DNA from: Bradyrhizobium sp. | GTDB taxonomy: Bacteria > Pseudomonadota > Alphaproteobacteria > Rhizobiales > Xanthobacteraceae | Length of the DNA stretch: 64,000 bases | Direction: 5' to 3' | Assembly (NCBI RefSeq): GCF_030646015.1 | Contig: NZ_JAUSLT010000106.1 | Coordinates: 1 to 64,000 of the forward strand | In this document: one piece after another, positions 16,748-25,799 of the stretch | Position numbering within the stretch: the first letter of the stretch is position 1 | Layout: every line of letters starts with the position of its first letter | The notes under the pieces: generated by a model | Seen by the model: the letters and a program-made list of their open reading frames with translations, nothing else | What the model was told of the DNA's origin: nothing | Databases searched by the model: none | Position numbers and translations under genes: made by a program

Positions 16748-18856
16748 CTACACCTCGCCCTTCTCCGCCATCCCCACCGCCCACAGCGCAAACGCGTAGG
16801 CGATCGCGACTTCGTCGAGCCGGTCGAAACGGCCGGAGGCGCCGCCGTGGCCGGCGCCCATGTTGGTGCGGAGCAGGACCGGGCCGCCTGATGTCATGGT
16901 GGCGCGCAGCCGCGCGATCCACTTCGCGGGCTCCCAATAGGTGACGCGCGGATCGGTCAGCCCGCCCATCGCCAGGATCTTCGGGTATTCCTTGGCCGCG
17001 ACATTGTCGTAGGGGGAGTAGGACAGAATGGTGCGAAAATCCTTCTCGCTCTCGATCGGGTTGCCCCATTCCGGCCACTCCGGCGGCGTCAGCGGCAGGG
17101 TGTCGTCGAGCATGGTGTTGAGCACGTCGACGAACGGCACTTCGGCGACGATGCCGGCGAACAGTTCGCCGGCGCGGTTGGCAACCGCCCCCATCAGCAT
17201 GCCGCCGGCGCTGCCGCCATGGCCGACGATGCGTTTTGCTCCGGTGTATTTCGCTTCGATCAGCGCGCGCGCCGACGCCGAAAAATCGTCGAACGAGTTG
17301 GTCTTCTTCTCGCGCTTGCCGTCGAGATACCAGCCCCAGCCCTTGTCGGCGCCCCCTCGGATATGCGCGATGGCATAGACAAAACCGCGATCGACCAGCG
17401 ACAGCCGGTTGGCGGAAAACGACGCCGGCATCGCCATGCCATAGGAGCCGTAGCCGTACAGCAGCAGCGGGGCGGTGCCGTCGCGCTTGAGGTTTTTGGC
17501 GTGCAGGATCGAGACCGGCACCTGCGCGCCGTCATGCGCGGTCGCCATGATGCGGGTGGTGACGTAGTCGGCGGGGTTATGGCCGGACGGGATCTCCTGG
17601 CGCTTGCGCAAGATTCGGCTGCGGCTCGCCATGTCGTAGTCGTAGACTTCCGACGGCGTCGTCATCGACGAATAGGAGAAGCGCAGGTTCGTCGTCTCGA
17701 ACTCGTAGCCGCCCATGGTATCCAGCGAATAGGCCGCTTCGTCGAAGGCGATGGCGTGTTCTTCCGAGGTCACGAGATCGCGGATGATGATGGCGGGCAG
17801 CGCGTTGGCGCGCTCCAGCCGCACCATGTGGCCGGCATAGAGTTCGACATCGAGGATGTAGACGCCCTCGCGATACGGGATCAGGTCGCGCCAATTGGCG
17901 CGCTCCGGCGAGTCAAGCGGTGCGGTGACGACCTTGAAGTCGATGGCGCCGCCGGCATTGGTGAGAATGAACAGCTCATTGCCGCGGTCGGCGACCGAGT
18001 ATTGCACGCCTTCCTCGCGCGCCGCGATCAGCCGCGGCGGTGCGGAGGGATCGGCCAGATCGATCAGCCGCTGTTCCGACGTCTCGTGGTCGCCGCCGGC
18101 GATCACGCAGAAGCGGCCGCTCGAACTTTCATGGATATGGGTGAACCAGCCGGCATCCTTTTCTTCATAGATCAGGACGTCGTCCGCCTGCGGCGAGCCG
18201 AGGCGGTGGCGCCACACCTGCATTGGCCGGTGGTTGTCGTCGAGCTTGACGTAGAAAAACGCCTTGCTGTCCGCGCTCCACACCACCGTGCCGTCGGTCT
18301 CCTCGACGAGGTCGTCGCGGTCGGCGCCATTGGCCCAGTCACGCACGCGGATCGAAAAATATTCCGAACCCTTGATATCTGCGCTCCAGGCCTGAAGCTT
18401 GTGGTCAGGCGAATGCCGCGCGCCGCCGAACCGGAAGTATTTGTGGTCGGCCGCGAGCTTGTCGCCGTCGAGAATGATTTCGGCCTCGCCGCCGTCGCGC
18501 GGCATCCGGCCGAACATCTCGTGCTGGCCGCCCTCGCGGTATTTGCGCAAATAGGCGAAGGGACCATCCGGCGCGGGCACGCTGGAATCGTCCTCCTTGA
18601 TGCGCCCGCGCATTTCCGCAACCAGCGTCTTCTGCAGGCCGGCGGTGTGGCCGAGCAGGCTTTCGGTATAGTCGTTCTCGGCTTCGAGATATTTGCGGAT
18701 ATCCGGGTCCAGCACCGACGGGTCGCGCAGCACCTCCTGCCAGTTGGCATCCTTCAGCCAGGCGTAATCGTCGACAATCGGGATGCCGTGGGTAGTGAAG
18801 GCATGCGGACGGCGCGGCGCCACGGGCGCCGGGTTGGATTTGTTCGACTGTGTCAC
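16748..18856 (-). CDS. ptrB: Oligopeptidase B (S9A prolyl oligopeptidase family)
   Basis: A 702-aa serine peptidase that cleaves short peptides after Arg/Lys. The N-terminal part (to about 420) has the beta-propeller pattern with WSADSKAFFYVKLD. The C-terminal alpha/beta-hydrolase domain carries GHGGSAGGML (nucleophile Ser), DPRVTYWEP (acid) and GAGHGGASGRFD (His). Length matches the family. The start is GTG at 18856 with CGAGGAA upstream. It is a monocistron flanked on both sides by family A repeats. No signal peptide is evident, so it is probably cytoplasmic. Confidence 0.93.
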   Translation of the reverse strand: MTQSNKSNPAPVAPRRPHAFTTHGIPIVDDYAWLKDANWQEVLRDPSVLDPDIRKYLEAENDYTESLLGHTAGLQKTLVAEMRGRIKEDDSSVPAPDGPFAYLRKYREGGQHEMFGRMPRDGGEAEIILDGDKLAADHKYFRFGGARHSPDHKLQAWSADIKGSEYFSIRVRDWANGADRDDLVEETDGTVVWSADSKAFFYVKLDDNHRPMQVWRHRLGSPQADDVLIYEEKDAGWFTHIHESSSGRFCVIAGGDHETSEQRLIDLADPSAPPRLIAAREEGVQYSVADRGNELFILTNAGGAIDFKVVTAPLDSPERANWRDLIPYREGVYILDVELYAGHMVRLERANALPAIIIRDLVTSEEHAIAFDEAAYSLDTMGGYEFETTNLRFSYSSMTTPSEVYDYDMASRSRILRKRQEIPSGHNPADYVTTRIMATAHDGAQVPVSILHAKNLKRDGTAPLLLYGYGSYGMAMPASFSANRLSLVDRGFVYAIAHIRGGADKGWGWYLDGKREKKTNSFDDFSASARALIEAKYTGAKRIVGHGGSAGGMLMGAVANRAGELFAGIVAEVPFVDVLNTMLDDTLPLTPPEWPEWGNPIESEKDFRTILSYSPYDNVAAKEYPKILAMGGLTDPRVTYWEPAKWIARLRATMTSGGPVLLRTNMGAGHGGASGRFDRLDEVAIAYAFALWAVGMAEKGEV

Positions 18857-18951
18857 TCGGTTCCTCGTTCGCCTCTGTGGGCGGCTGTTCTCAACACGCT
18901 ATATCGGGTCTCGCAAGCGAATTCCCATGCTCGCGGCGGCGGGATTGTCTT

Positions 18952-19055
18952 ACCTCTCCCATAGGGAGAGGTCGGCGCGCAGCGCCGGGTGAGGGGTTAC
19001 ACGCCAACGATAGACCGTACCCCCTCACCCCAGCCCTCTCCCATGGGAGAGGGGG
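18952..19055. repeat. Palindromic intergenic repeat, family A
   Basis: A second copy of the compound element, bounded by CCTCTCCCATAGGGAGAGG and CCTCTCCCATGGGAGAGG, with the inner GGCGCGCAGCGCCGGGTGAG. It lies upstream of oligopeptidase B and downstream of the iron-type permease gene, so it could end transcription of the latter. Confidence 0.85.
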
Positions 19056-19099
19056 CGCACCTTGCGCGTTGCAACAGTGCGCCATCAAATCTGACGAGT

Positions 19100-20821
19100 T
19101 TAGCTATTCCGCAATCTCGCCGTTGCGCCGGTCCCAAAGCCCGGGATCTGGTTGACTGCCAGCACCACCGCGAAGGTGATCACCAGCATCGCGATGCCCA
19201 GCACTGAAATCGCCGCGAGGTCGCCGCTCTCGTTGAGGTCGTAGATCAGAACCGACAGGACCTTGGTCTGCGACGTGAACAGGATGATCGCAGCCGAGAG
19301 TTCGCGCATCACGCCGATGAAGATAAAACACCAGGTCGCGATCACGCCGGTGCGCAGCAAGGGCGCGGTGATCTGGCGCAGCGACTGCAATCTGGTGGCG
19401 CCGAGGATGCGGCTGGCGTCCTCCAGCTCGGGATGGATGGTGGCGAACGCCGCCTGCAATTGCTGATAGGCCGACGGCAAATTGATGGTGAGAAACGCAA
19501 TCAGCAGGATCCACAGCGTGCCGTACAGCACGAAAGGCGGCCGCGTGTAACTCAGGAACAGCCCGACGCCGAGCACGATCCCGGGCACGGCAACCGGTGC
19601 GGTGGCGAGAAAGCCGAGCAGGCGATGGCCTGTGATGGCGCGGCGCGTGGTGACATAGGCGACGACCAGCGCCAGCACGGTGCCGATGGTCGCGGTGGAG
19701 GCGCCGAGAATCACCGTGTTCTTCAGCGCCAGCTGGGTCGATGACAGTTCGGTGAAGACGAAGACGATGTTGTGCAGCGTTGCGGTGGCCGGCGTCACCA
19801 GCGTGGTCGCGTTCGGCGAGAATGCGGCGTTGAGCAGCGCGAAATAGGGCAGGAATACCGGGCTCAGCAGGATCAGCAGGCAAAATCCCAGCGCGACCCA
19901 GCGCCACCCTCCCATCTCGACGCGGCGCGGCGCGCCATATTTGCCGCCGACCACCGAATATCCGCGGCGGCCGAGGATGAATTTTTGCGCCTGCAGCAGC
20001 AGGATGGTCAGCAGCAAGAGCGGCACCGCGGCAGCTGCGGCCAATTCCAGCTTCGGCGGATACTGGAACAGGCTCCAGATTTTCGTGGTCATGGTATGGA
20101 AGCCGGCCGGCAGCGCCAGGATCGCCGGTGAGCCGAACAGGGTCATGGCCTGCAGGAAGGCGATCAGCGCGCCGGCGACGAGGGCGGGCAGCGCCAGCGG
20201 AATGGTGACGCGCCGCGCCGTGGTCCACGCCCTGCCGCCGAGGATCGCCGAGGCATCCTCGAGTTCGCCCGGCATGTTGTCGAGCGCGTTGGCCACCAGC
20301 ACGAACACGAAGGGAAAGGTGTAGCAGGAGATGACGAAGATGATGCCGGTCAGCGAATAGATGTTGAACAAATGCACGCCGGCTTCCTGTCCGGTGACCA
20401 GGCGATACAGCTGGTTCAGCAACCCGCTGTTGGGCGCCGCCAGCAGTTCCCAGGCCACCGCGCCGAGGAACGGCGGCGTCACGAACGAAGCGGTGACCAA
20501 CGCGCGGATGAACTGACGCCCGGGCATGTCGGTGCGCGACACCAGCCATCCCATCGGCGCGGCGATCACGCAGCAGATCAGGGCCGAACTGGTGGCGATG
20601 ATGGCGGTGGTCATCAGCGGATCGAGGAAATCGGGATCCGAAAACAGCGTGACGAAGTTCTGCAGCGTGACGCGCCCGGCCTTGTCGGTGACGCTGTAGA
20701 CCGCGAGCCACGACAACGGCAACACGATCAGCAGCACCAGGCACGCCGCGAACAGCGCCAGCACCGGCCTGGTCCAGTCGAACGTGCCCTTGCTGCCGTC
20801 GATGGTGGTGGTGAGGGTCAT
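19100..20821 (-). CDS. Two-domain ABC transporter permease (FbpB/SfuB iron type)
   Basis: A 573-aa inner-membrane protein made of two tandem BPD_transp_1 units (about 12 helices), each with an EAA-type loop (LEDASAILGGRAWTTARRV and LEDASRILGATRLQSLRQI). This doubled layout is typical of ferric iron/thiamine/2-aminoethylphosphonate importers. The ATG at 20821 is preferred; the track start at 20848 is a TTG next to a family A repeat. It belongs with two substrate-binding genes and an ATPase upstream on the same strand, separated by repeats. Confidence 0.9.
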   Translation of the reverse strand: MTLTTTIDGSKGTFDWTRPVLALFAACLVLLIVLPLSWLAVYSVTDKAGRVTLQNFVTLFSDPDFLDPLMTTAIIATSSALICCVIAAPMGWLVSRTDMPGRQFIRALVTASFVTPPFLGAVAWELLAAPNSGLLNQLYRLVTGQEAGVHLFNIYSLTGIIFVISCYTFPFVFVLVANALDNMPGELEDASAILGGRAWTTARRVTIPLALPALVAGALIAFLQAMTLFGSPAILALPAGFHTMTTKIWSLFQYPPKLELAAAAAVPLLLLTILLLQAQKFILGRRGYSVVGGKYGAPRRVEMGGWRWVALGFCLLILLSPVFLPYFALLNAAFSPNATTLVTPATATLHNIVFVFTELSSTQLALKNTVILGASTATIGTVLALVVAYVTTRRAITGHRLLGFLATAPVAVPGIVLGVGLFLSYTRPPFVLYGTLWILLIAFLTINLPSAYQQLQAAFATIHPELEDASRILGATRLQSLRQITAPLLRTGVIATWCFIFIGVMRELSAAIILFTSQTKVLSVLIYDLNESGDLAAISVLGIAMLVITFAVVLAVNQIPGFGTGATARLRNS

Positions 20822-20850
20822 GCGTTTGTTCCGTATCTCGCAGCGCAAGC

Positions 20851-20983
20851 TCCCTCTCCCCGCTTGCGGGGAGAGGGTTGGGGTGAGGGGGACTCTCCGC
20901 GAGTCTGGTGCAACCGATAGTCCCCCTCACCCGCCGCGCATCTGGCGATGCGCGTCGACCTCTCCCCGCAAGCGGGGAGAGGT
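20851..20983. repeat. Palindromic intergenic repeat, family A
   Basis: A third copy, TCCCTCTCCCCGCTTGCGGGG through the inverse CTCCCCGCAAGCGGGGAGAG. It separates the permease gene from the first substrate-binding protein gene within the transporter run and could set different expression levels for the two parts. Confidence 0.85.
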
Positions 20984-21015
20984 GAAGAGGAAGCTGCGGC
21001 GCATGGCGTCATGCG

Positions 21016-22077
21016 TCACACCCGAAACAGCTTCGCGTAGCGCGTCTTGATCTCTTCCGCCATCTTCTCGACGCCTGCGGCATCCTCCTTCATCAGCTTG
21101 ATGTCGGAAATTTTCCGCCGGCCTGGCTTCGATTGCACCTGCGCGTGCGCCGAATACTGCGCGGTGTAGTCGGTGAAGAATTGCTGGGTCTCGCGGGTGT
21201 GCAGCCATGCCTGGAACAGCCGCGCGGCATTGGGATGCGGCGCACTAGCGAAGATGCCGGTCGGCCCCGCGATGGTCGGTGTGCCCTCGGTGGGATAGAC
21301 CGGCTCGACCGGCTGGCCGGCTTCCTTCAGCAATACCACGCCATACTCGTTGCCGTCGGCCATCACGGCGCGTTCGCCGAGCGAGAGCTTTTTCGGTGGG
21401 TCGGTCGAGGACTGCACCTGCATCACGCGCTGCTTCGAGAGCTTCTCGAGGTATTCCCAGCCCAATTCACGCACGATCTGGAAGGTCGCGGTCATGATCG
21501 TGCCGCTATAGGCCGGATGACCCTTGACCATTTTGCCGGCCCATTTCGGATCAAGCAGATCCGCGAAGCTTTTCGGGGCGTCTTCGGGCTTCACCAGGCT
21601 GGTATTGTAGGCGATCGACGACAGATAGATTCGGGACGTTGCGGACATGCCGTCGGGATCGCGAAACCCGGGAAGAAAATGCTGCGCGATGTCTTCGCTC
21701 ACGAACGGCGCCAGCCAATTGTCTCGCTTCCAGGTAATGAAGTGCGAGGCGTCCGAGCTGTTGATGATGTCGGCCGCGCGGATGCCCGAGCCGAATTCCT
21801 GCGCCACCCGCTGGAACAGCCGCTCCGACCCGGAGCGCTCGATCTGCACGGCCATCCCCGGATATTTCGCCTCAAAAGCTTTTCCCAGTTTCTCGCCTAC
21901 GGGGAGATCCATCGACGAGTAGAACACCACCTTGCCTTCTTTTCTTGCCGCCTCGATCAGCTGTGGCGTGATGGCGACAGGCTCGGGTGCTGCGGCCCTT
22001 GCGGGGGCAGCGAACAGTGTGAGCCCAAGGGCGGCTGAGCCCTTGATGAGATCGCGTCGGGTGAGGTCATTTGGCAT
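21016..22077 (-). CDS. Iron-type ABC transporter substrate-binding protein, copy 1
   Basis: A 353-aa periplasmic binding protein of the FbpA/extracellular solute-binding family. The N-terminus TRRDLIKGSAALGLTLF is a twin-arginine-like signal ending at APARAAA. It is a close paralogue of the next gene: both share DPPKKLSLGER and VMADG.EY. The family binds ferric iron or small organic solutes. The ATG at 22077 is chosen; an upstream in-frame start at 22089 is possible. It lies between a family C repeat and a family A repeat. Confidence 0.88.
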   Translation of the reverse strand: MPNDLTRRDLIKGSAALGLTLFAAPARAAAPEPVAITPQLIEAARKEGKVVFYSSMDLPVGEKLGKAFEAKYPGMAVQIERSGSERLFQRVAQEFGSGIRAADIINSSDASHFITWKRDNWLAPFVSEDIAQHFLPGFRDPDGMSATSRIYLSSIAYNTSLVKPEDAPKSFADLLDPKWAGKMVKGHPAYSGTIMTATFQIVRELGWEYLEKLSKQRVMQVQSSTDPPKKLSLGERAVMADGNEYGVVLLKEAGQPVEPVYPTEGTPTIAGPTGIFASAPHPNAARLFQAWLHTRETQQFFTDYTAQYSAHAQVQSKPGRRKISDIKLMKEDAAGVEKMAEEIKTRYAKLFRV

Positions 22078-22100
22078 CGTGGTTCCCATATCTCTGACCC

Positions 22101-22188
22101 GTCATTGCGAGCGCAGCGAAGCAATCCAGCTTTCTTGCTGCTGCACGAAAGGTGGATTGCTTCGTCGCAAGAGCTCCTCGCAATGACG
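22101..22188. repeat. Palindromic intergenic repeat, family C (CGTCATTGCGAGCG..)
   Basis: The element starts GTCATTGCGAGCGCAGCGAA and ends with the inverse CTCCTCGCAATGACG, with inner partners around GCAATCCAGC and GGATTGCTTCGTCGC. Copies also occur at about 32.9, 58.5 and 61.3 kb. It separates the two paralogous substrate-binding protein genes. Confidence 0.85.
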
Positions 22189-22196
22189 ATCTCGCA

Positions 22197-23279
22197 TCAC
22201 ACCCGAAAAATCTTCTGATACCTTGCCTTGATCTCTTCGCTCGCCTTCTCCGCGCCCTCAGCGTCTTCCTTCATCAGCTTGATATCGGCGAGCGGCTTGC
22301 GGCCGGCATGCTCCTTGACCTGCGCATGCAGCGAGCGCAGCCCGCCGGCATCGATCACGATCCGCTGCGCCTCAGGGGTGAAGCAGTAATTCTGGAACAG
22401 TTTTGCCGCGTTGGGATTCGGCGCCGCCTTGAAGATGCCGTTCGGCCCGACGATGAAGGGCGTGCCCTCGGCGGGATAGACCAGCTCGACCGGCTGGCCG
22501 GCCTCCTTGAGCAGCAGGACATTGTATTCGGTGCCGTCGGCCATCACGCTGCGCTCGCCCAGCGAGAGTTTCTTCGGTGGATCGGTCGCCGACTGCACCT
22601 GCATGATGTTCTGTTTCGCGAGCTTTTCGTAATATTCCCAGCCGATGTCGCGCACCATCTCGAAGGTCGCCGTCAAAATGGTGCCGCTGTAGCCGGGATG
22701 GGCCTTGACGATCTTGCCCTTCCATTTCGGGTCGAGCAGATCGGCAAAACTCTTCGGCGCATCCTCGGCCTTCACCAGTCTGGTGTTGTAGGCGATCGGG
22801 CTCAGCGTGGCGCGGAAGCCGGCATAGGTGCCGTCGGCGTCGCGGTGCTCGGGCTTGTAATGTTTCGCCACGTCCTCCGGCACGTAGGGCAGCAGCAGGC
22901 CCTGCCGCTTCCAGGACAGCAGGTGCGCGGCGTCGGACGAGTTGGCGATGTCGACGGCATGGACGTTGCTGGCATATTCCTGGCCGATGCGCTGGAATAC
23001 GCGTTCGGCGCCGGTGCGCTCGACCCGCACCTCGATGCCGCCGAATTTCTCCTTGAAGGCGGCGGCGATCTTCTCGGATACCGATAGATCGATCGAGGTG
23101 TACCAGACCACCTTGCCTTCCTTCCTCGCCGCTTCGATCAGTTGCGGCGTGATGGCTTCAGCGGGCGGCGCCGCGGCGCGGGCGGGCGAGGCGAACACGG
23201 TGCCGAGCGCCAGCGCGGCCGAACCCTTGAGCGAGGCCTTGAGAATCTCGCGCCTGGAAAGCCTTTGCTTCTTCTTCAT
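22197..23279 (-). CDS. Iron-type ABC transporter substrate-binding protein, copy 2
   Basis: A 360-aa paralogue of the preceding gene product. The twin-arginine-like leader SRREILKASLKGSAALALG ends at ASPARAA, and DPKWKGKIVKAHPGYSGTI matches the same segment in copy 1. It lies 21 nt after the ATPase gene and is probably the original partner of the transporter. Two binding proteins for one permease would widen substrate range or affinity; that is inference. Confidence 0.9.
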   Translation of the reverse strand: MKKKQRLSRREILKASLKGSAALALGTVFASPARAAAPPAEAITPQLIEAARKEGKVVWYTSIDLSVSEKIAAAFKEKFGGIEVRVERTGAERVFQRIGQEYASNVHAVDIANSSDAAHLLSWKRQGLLLPYVPEDVAKHYKPEHRDADGTYAGFRATLSPIAYNTRLVKAEDAPKSFADLLDPKWKGKIVKAHPGYSGTILTATFEMVRDIGWEYYEKLAKQNIMQVQSATDPPKKLSLGERSVMADGTEYNVLLLKEAGQPVELVYPAEGTPFIVGPNGIFKAAPNPNAAKLFQNYCFTPEAQRIVIDAGGLRSLHAQVKEHAGRKPLADIKLMKEDAEGAEKASEEIKARYQKIFRV

Positions 23280-23300
23280 CGCGTCCTCCGTCTCGTCGTA

Positions 23301-24362
23301 TCAGCGGCTCAGCGCCCGGCAGCGTTCCGGCGGCAGATGCAGCCAGACCTCGGCGCCCCGGGCCACGGCGTTCTCGGTCGCGGTCACCACGCGCAGGGTG
23401 GTGCCGTCAGCGGTCTCGACCATGTAGTCGCGGCTGGCGCCGAGAAAGACCTGGCGTGTCACGGTGACCTTCACCGCGTTCTGCGGATCCTGCGGCGCCT
23501 GCGTCGACAACTGGATGTCATGCTGGCGGATTGCGACGGCGCCGCTTTGGCCGGCGTTGAGCGCGGCACCCGTTACCCGCAGAGTGGCTCCGGCAAATTC
23601 GATATGGTTGCCGTCGCGGGCGGTGCCCTTGAGCACATTGCTGGCGCCGATGAAGCGCGCGACGAATTCCGATTGCGGCCGGTCGTAGATATCTTCGGGC
23701 GTGCCGAGCTGGTCGACCTTGCCGGCATTCATCACCGCGATCAAATCGGCGGTGGTCATCGCCTCGGATTGATCATGGGTGACGTAGACCGTGGTGTAGC
23801 GGTATTCGTCGTGCAGCCGCCTGATCTCGAACCGCATCTCCTCGCGCAGATTGGCGTCGAGGTTGGACAAGGGCTCGTCGAGCAGCAGCGTCTCCGGCTC
23901 GACGATCAGGGCGCGCGCCAGCGCCACGCGCTGCTGCTGTCCGCCCGACAATTCGCCGGGGTAACGCTGCGCCAGCACTTCGAGTTTCGTCGCCCGCAGG
24001 ATCACGTCGAGCTTTTTGGCGATGGTGTCGCGGTCCAGTTTCCGCAAGCGAAGCCCGTAGATGATGTTCTCGGTCACCGTCATGTGCGGCCATAGCGCGT
24101 AGCTCTGGAAGATCATCGACATCTTGCGCTGCTCTGGCGGCAGCGTGCGCGCTTTCGAGGACACCAGCCGGTCGCCGACCAGGATCTCGCCGTCCGAGGG
24201 CTCGAGGAATCCGGCCAGCAGCCGCAGCGTCGTGGTCTTGCCGCAGCCGGATGGGCCGAGCAGGCAGACCAGCTGGCCATGATCGATCCGTAAGCTGACG
24301 TCATCGACGACCGCCAGCGCTCCAAATCGCTTGGTCAGGCCGCGCAAATCCACGGACGCCAA
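23301..24362 (-). CDS. ABC transporter ATPase (FbpC/PotA type)
   Basis: A 353-aa ATPase with Walker A GPSGCGKTTT, signature LSGGQQQR, Walker B LLLDEPLSNLD, switch His in YVTHDQSEA and a C-terminal TOBE-type regulatory region (about 240-350). It powers import by the two-domain permease. The start is TTG at 24362, supported by a strong GGGGAGGA ribosome-binding site. First gene of the run ATPase - binding protein - binding protein - permease. Confidence 0.92.
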   Translation of the reverse strand: MASVDLRGLTKRFGALAVVDDVSLRIDHGQLVCLLGPSGCGKTTTLRLLAGFLEPSDGEILVGDRLVSSKARTLPPEQRKMSMIFQSYALWPHMTVTENIIYGLRLRKLDRDTIAKKLDVILRATKLEVLAQRYPGELSGGQQQRVALARALIVEPETLLLDEPLSNLDANLREEMRFEIRRLHDEYRYTTVYVTHDQSEAMTTADLIAVMNAGKVDQLGTPEDIYDRPQSEFVARFIGASNVLKGTARDGNHIEFAGATLRVTGAALNAGQSGAVAIRQHDIQLSTQAPQDPQNAVKVTVTRQVFLGASRDYMVETADGTTLRVVTATENAVARGAEVWLHLPPERCRALSR

Positions 24363-24607
24363 TCAGAGTCCTCCCCTATCGAGTCGCGGTTATTTATCGC
24401 TGGATCAATATAAGCACGAATGCAGGGGCGGCGGGAAGGCTTGGGGTCGGATTGGTTTGAAAGCATCCGCTATGCCCGGGCAGTGGCGGTGATCTCTGAA
24501 TGGGTTGCCCCGCCTCTGGCGACTCAGATCATCGGAGCCGGATATATCCGGCTTCGATCGGGAAAGGGCTGGAGTGATGGATCAAAGCCTGTTCTTTGGC
24601 CGCAACC

Positions 24608-25312
24608 TCACGTGGCGTGGGCACCCGCTTGGCTGACGGCGCTCATTGTCGGAACCGCCCGTGCAGATTGGTCTTTCCGCGTATCTTGCGCAGCCTGGAA
24701 GACAATCTGTTCCTGCTTTTCCATATTGCGGAGAAATGCTGCTACCTCCAACAAGGCCCTTCTTATCCAGGTCTTGACGGTATTAACAGGCACCCCGGTT
24801 CTCTTTGAGATCTGCTCCCGGCTTTCACCATGAATGTAGGCTGCGATGACAAGATCGCGTCTCATTGGATCGAGAGATTGCAAGGCTGACTGCATATTCT
24901 GTTGGTGCTTGAGCGCAGTTCGATGATCCTCCACCGCCTCGATTGCTTCAACAGCGGTGAGACCGTCACTGGGTATTTCGAGCAGTACTGAATCGTCGGA
25001 GTAACTTTCCCGCGCCGTCATCCTGATCAGGTCTATCGCCAGATTTCGGGCGATGGTGATCATCCAGGTCATCGGCGACCCGGATGATGAGCGGTATGAG
25101 TTCGCGTTCAGCCAGATGCGCACGTAAACGTCCTGGATAACCTCTTCGGCCAGATCCCAGCGCCTGACTATGAGGAGAACCGTCAAGAAGAGCTTGCCCC
25201 TGGTCGCAGTATAGAGTTCGGCAAACGCCATCTGATCTTGCATGACGGCAATTTGCGCCAACAGATATTCGAGTTGCTTCGATCCTGATGTGGCTGCGGT
25301 CATTACTTGCAT
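24608..25312 (-). CDS. ECF-type RNA polymerase sigma factor (second copy)
   Basis: A 234-aa group IV sigma factor. Sigma region 2 is visible in VIQDVYVRIWLNANSYRSS and GSPMTWMITIARNLAIDLIR, and region 4 in GESREQISKRTGVPVNTVKTW. A 35-residue polar C-terminal extension follows region 4. The ATG at 25312 (AGGA upstream) is chosen; 25303 is an alternative. It follows the DUF2177 gene, the ChrR-type anti-sigma gene and another ECF sigma gene on the same strand. No separate anti-sigma gene is next to it, so its control is unclear. Confidence 0.9.
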   Translation of the reverse strand: MQVMTAATSGSKQLEYLLAQIAVMQDQMAFAELYTATRGKLFLTVLLIVRRWDLAEEVIQDVYVRIWLNANSYRSSSGSPMTWMITIARNLAIDLIRMTARESYSDDSVLLEIPSDGLTAVEAIEAVEDHRTALKHQQNMQSALQSLDPMRRDLVIAAYIHGESREQISKRTGVPVNTVKTWIRRALLEVAAFLRNMEKQEQIVFQAAQDTRKDQSARAVPTMSAVSQAGAHAT

Positions 25313-25365
25313 GGCTTGTCCTGCCGACGAAAGGTTGAGGCCCGCTGGAGTCCAGTAACCGGGTT

Positions 25366-25765
25366 TCACTCGCCGGGTGGCAGTGTTCGGATTGCGCTAA
25401 AGCCCGCCAAGGCCGCGAGAGCCGTGACGAACGTCCCCCAAACCATGTCGACGAAGGTGAGCAGGAGAGGCCATCGATTTTGCGTGGCAAGATTGGTGAG
25501 GTCGTGGCTCGCGAATGCGACCAGGCGGCCCAGCATTAGGGCAAGCAATCCATCCGCCATTCCTGGCGACCGGCAGAACGGCGAATATTACAATTCCGAC
25601 AACATGGATCAGGTAGAGAGCCGCCGTCGCGGCGAGGTTCGGCTTCTCCGCCAACAGCCCGCCCAGGGAGCTTCGATAGAAGCTCATGGCTCGATTGAGC
25701 CAGATGAAATCGGCGCCGAGAAAGACACCCCCTGTACCGACATATGCCATAGCGTAGCGGAGCAT
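25366..25765 (-). pseudogene. DUF2177 membrane protein, interrupted by a +1 frameshift
   Basis: The N-terminal half (start ATG 25765; MLRYAMAYVGTGGVFLGADF, then EKPNLAATAALYLIHVVG) and the C-terminal half (LVAFASHDLTNLATQNRW, then FVDMVWGTFVTALAALAG) belong to one DUF2177 protein but lie in different frames. Both frames join near 25540-25560: removing a single base around GGATGGATTGC restores GGW-LLALMLGRLVAF and gives a 132-aa protein over exactly 399 nt. DUF2177 proteins are small integral membrane proteins of unknown function with four helices. Either the gene is newly broken or the sequence has a one-base error. It sits between the anti-sigma gene and the second sigma gene. Confidence 0.85.
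25582..25611 (-). promoter_or_regulatory. Possible internal ECF promoter (TGATCC-N18-TATTCG)
   Basis: On the reverse strand TGATCC is followed after exactly 18 nt by TATTCG, matching the spacing of the four intergenic sites nearby. It lies within the DUF2177 coding region, about 270 nt before the second sigma gene. It may drive that gene or may be a chance product of coding sequence. Confidence 0.3.
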
Positions 25766-25799
25766 GGTGATTACCTGTCTTTCGTTCTCACCATGGTCA

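Noticed and set aside
17219-18964. Plus-strand ORF of 581 aa
   Set aside because: Antisense to oligopeptidase B, whose motifs are complete. The translated product has shadow-type His/Asp/Arg-rich composition.
24402-24407. TGATCC on the reverse strand before the iron-type ATPase gene
   Set aside because: No TA-type -10 lies at 17 or 18 nt, so I do not include it with the ECF-type sites.
24420-24833. Plus-strand ORF of 137 aa upstream of the iron-type transporter
   Set aside because: It overlaps the end of the second sigma gene antisense and lacks an RBS.
25366-25560. Independent 64-aa gene
   Set aside because: Its sequence is the C-terminal half of the DUF2177 protein and it has no RBS of its own.
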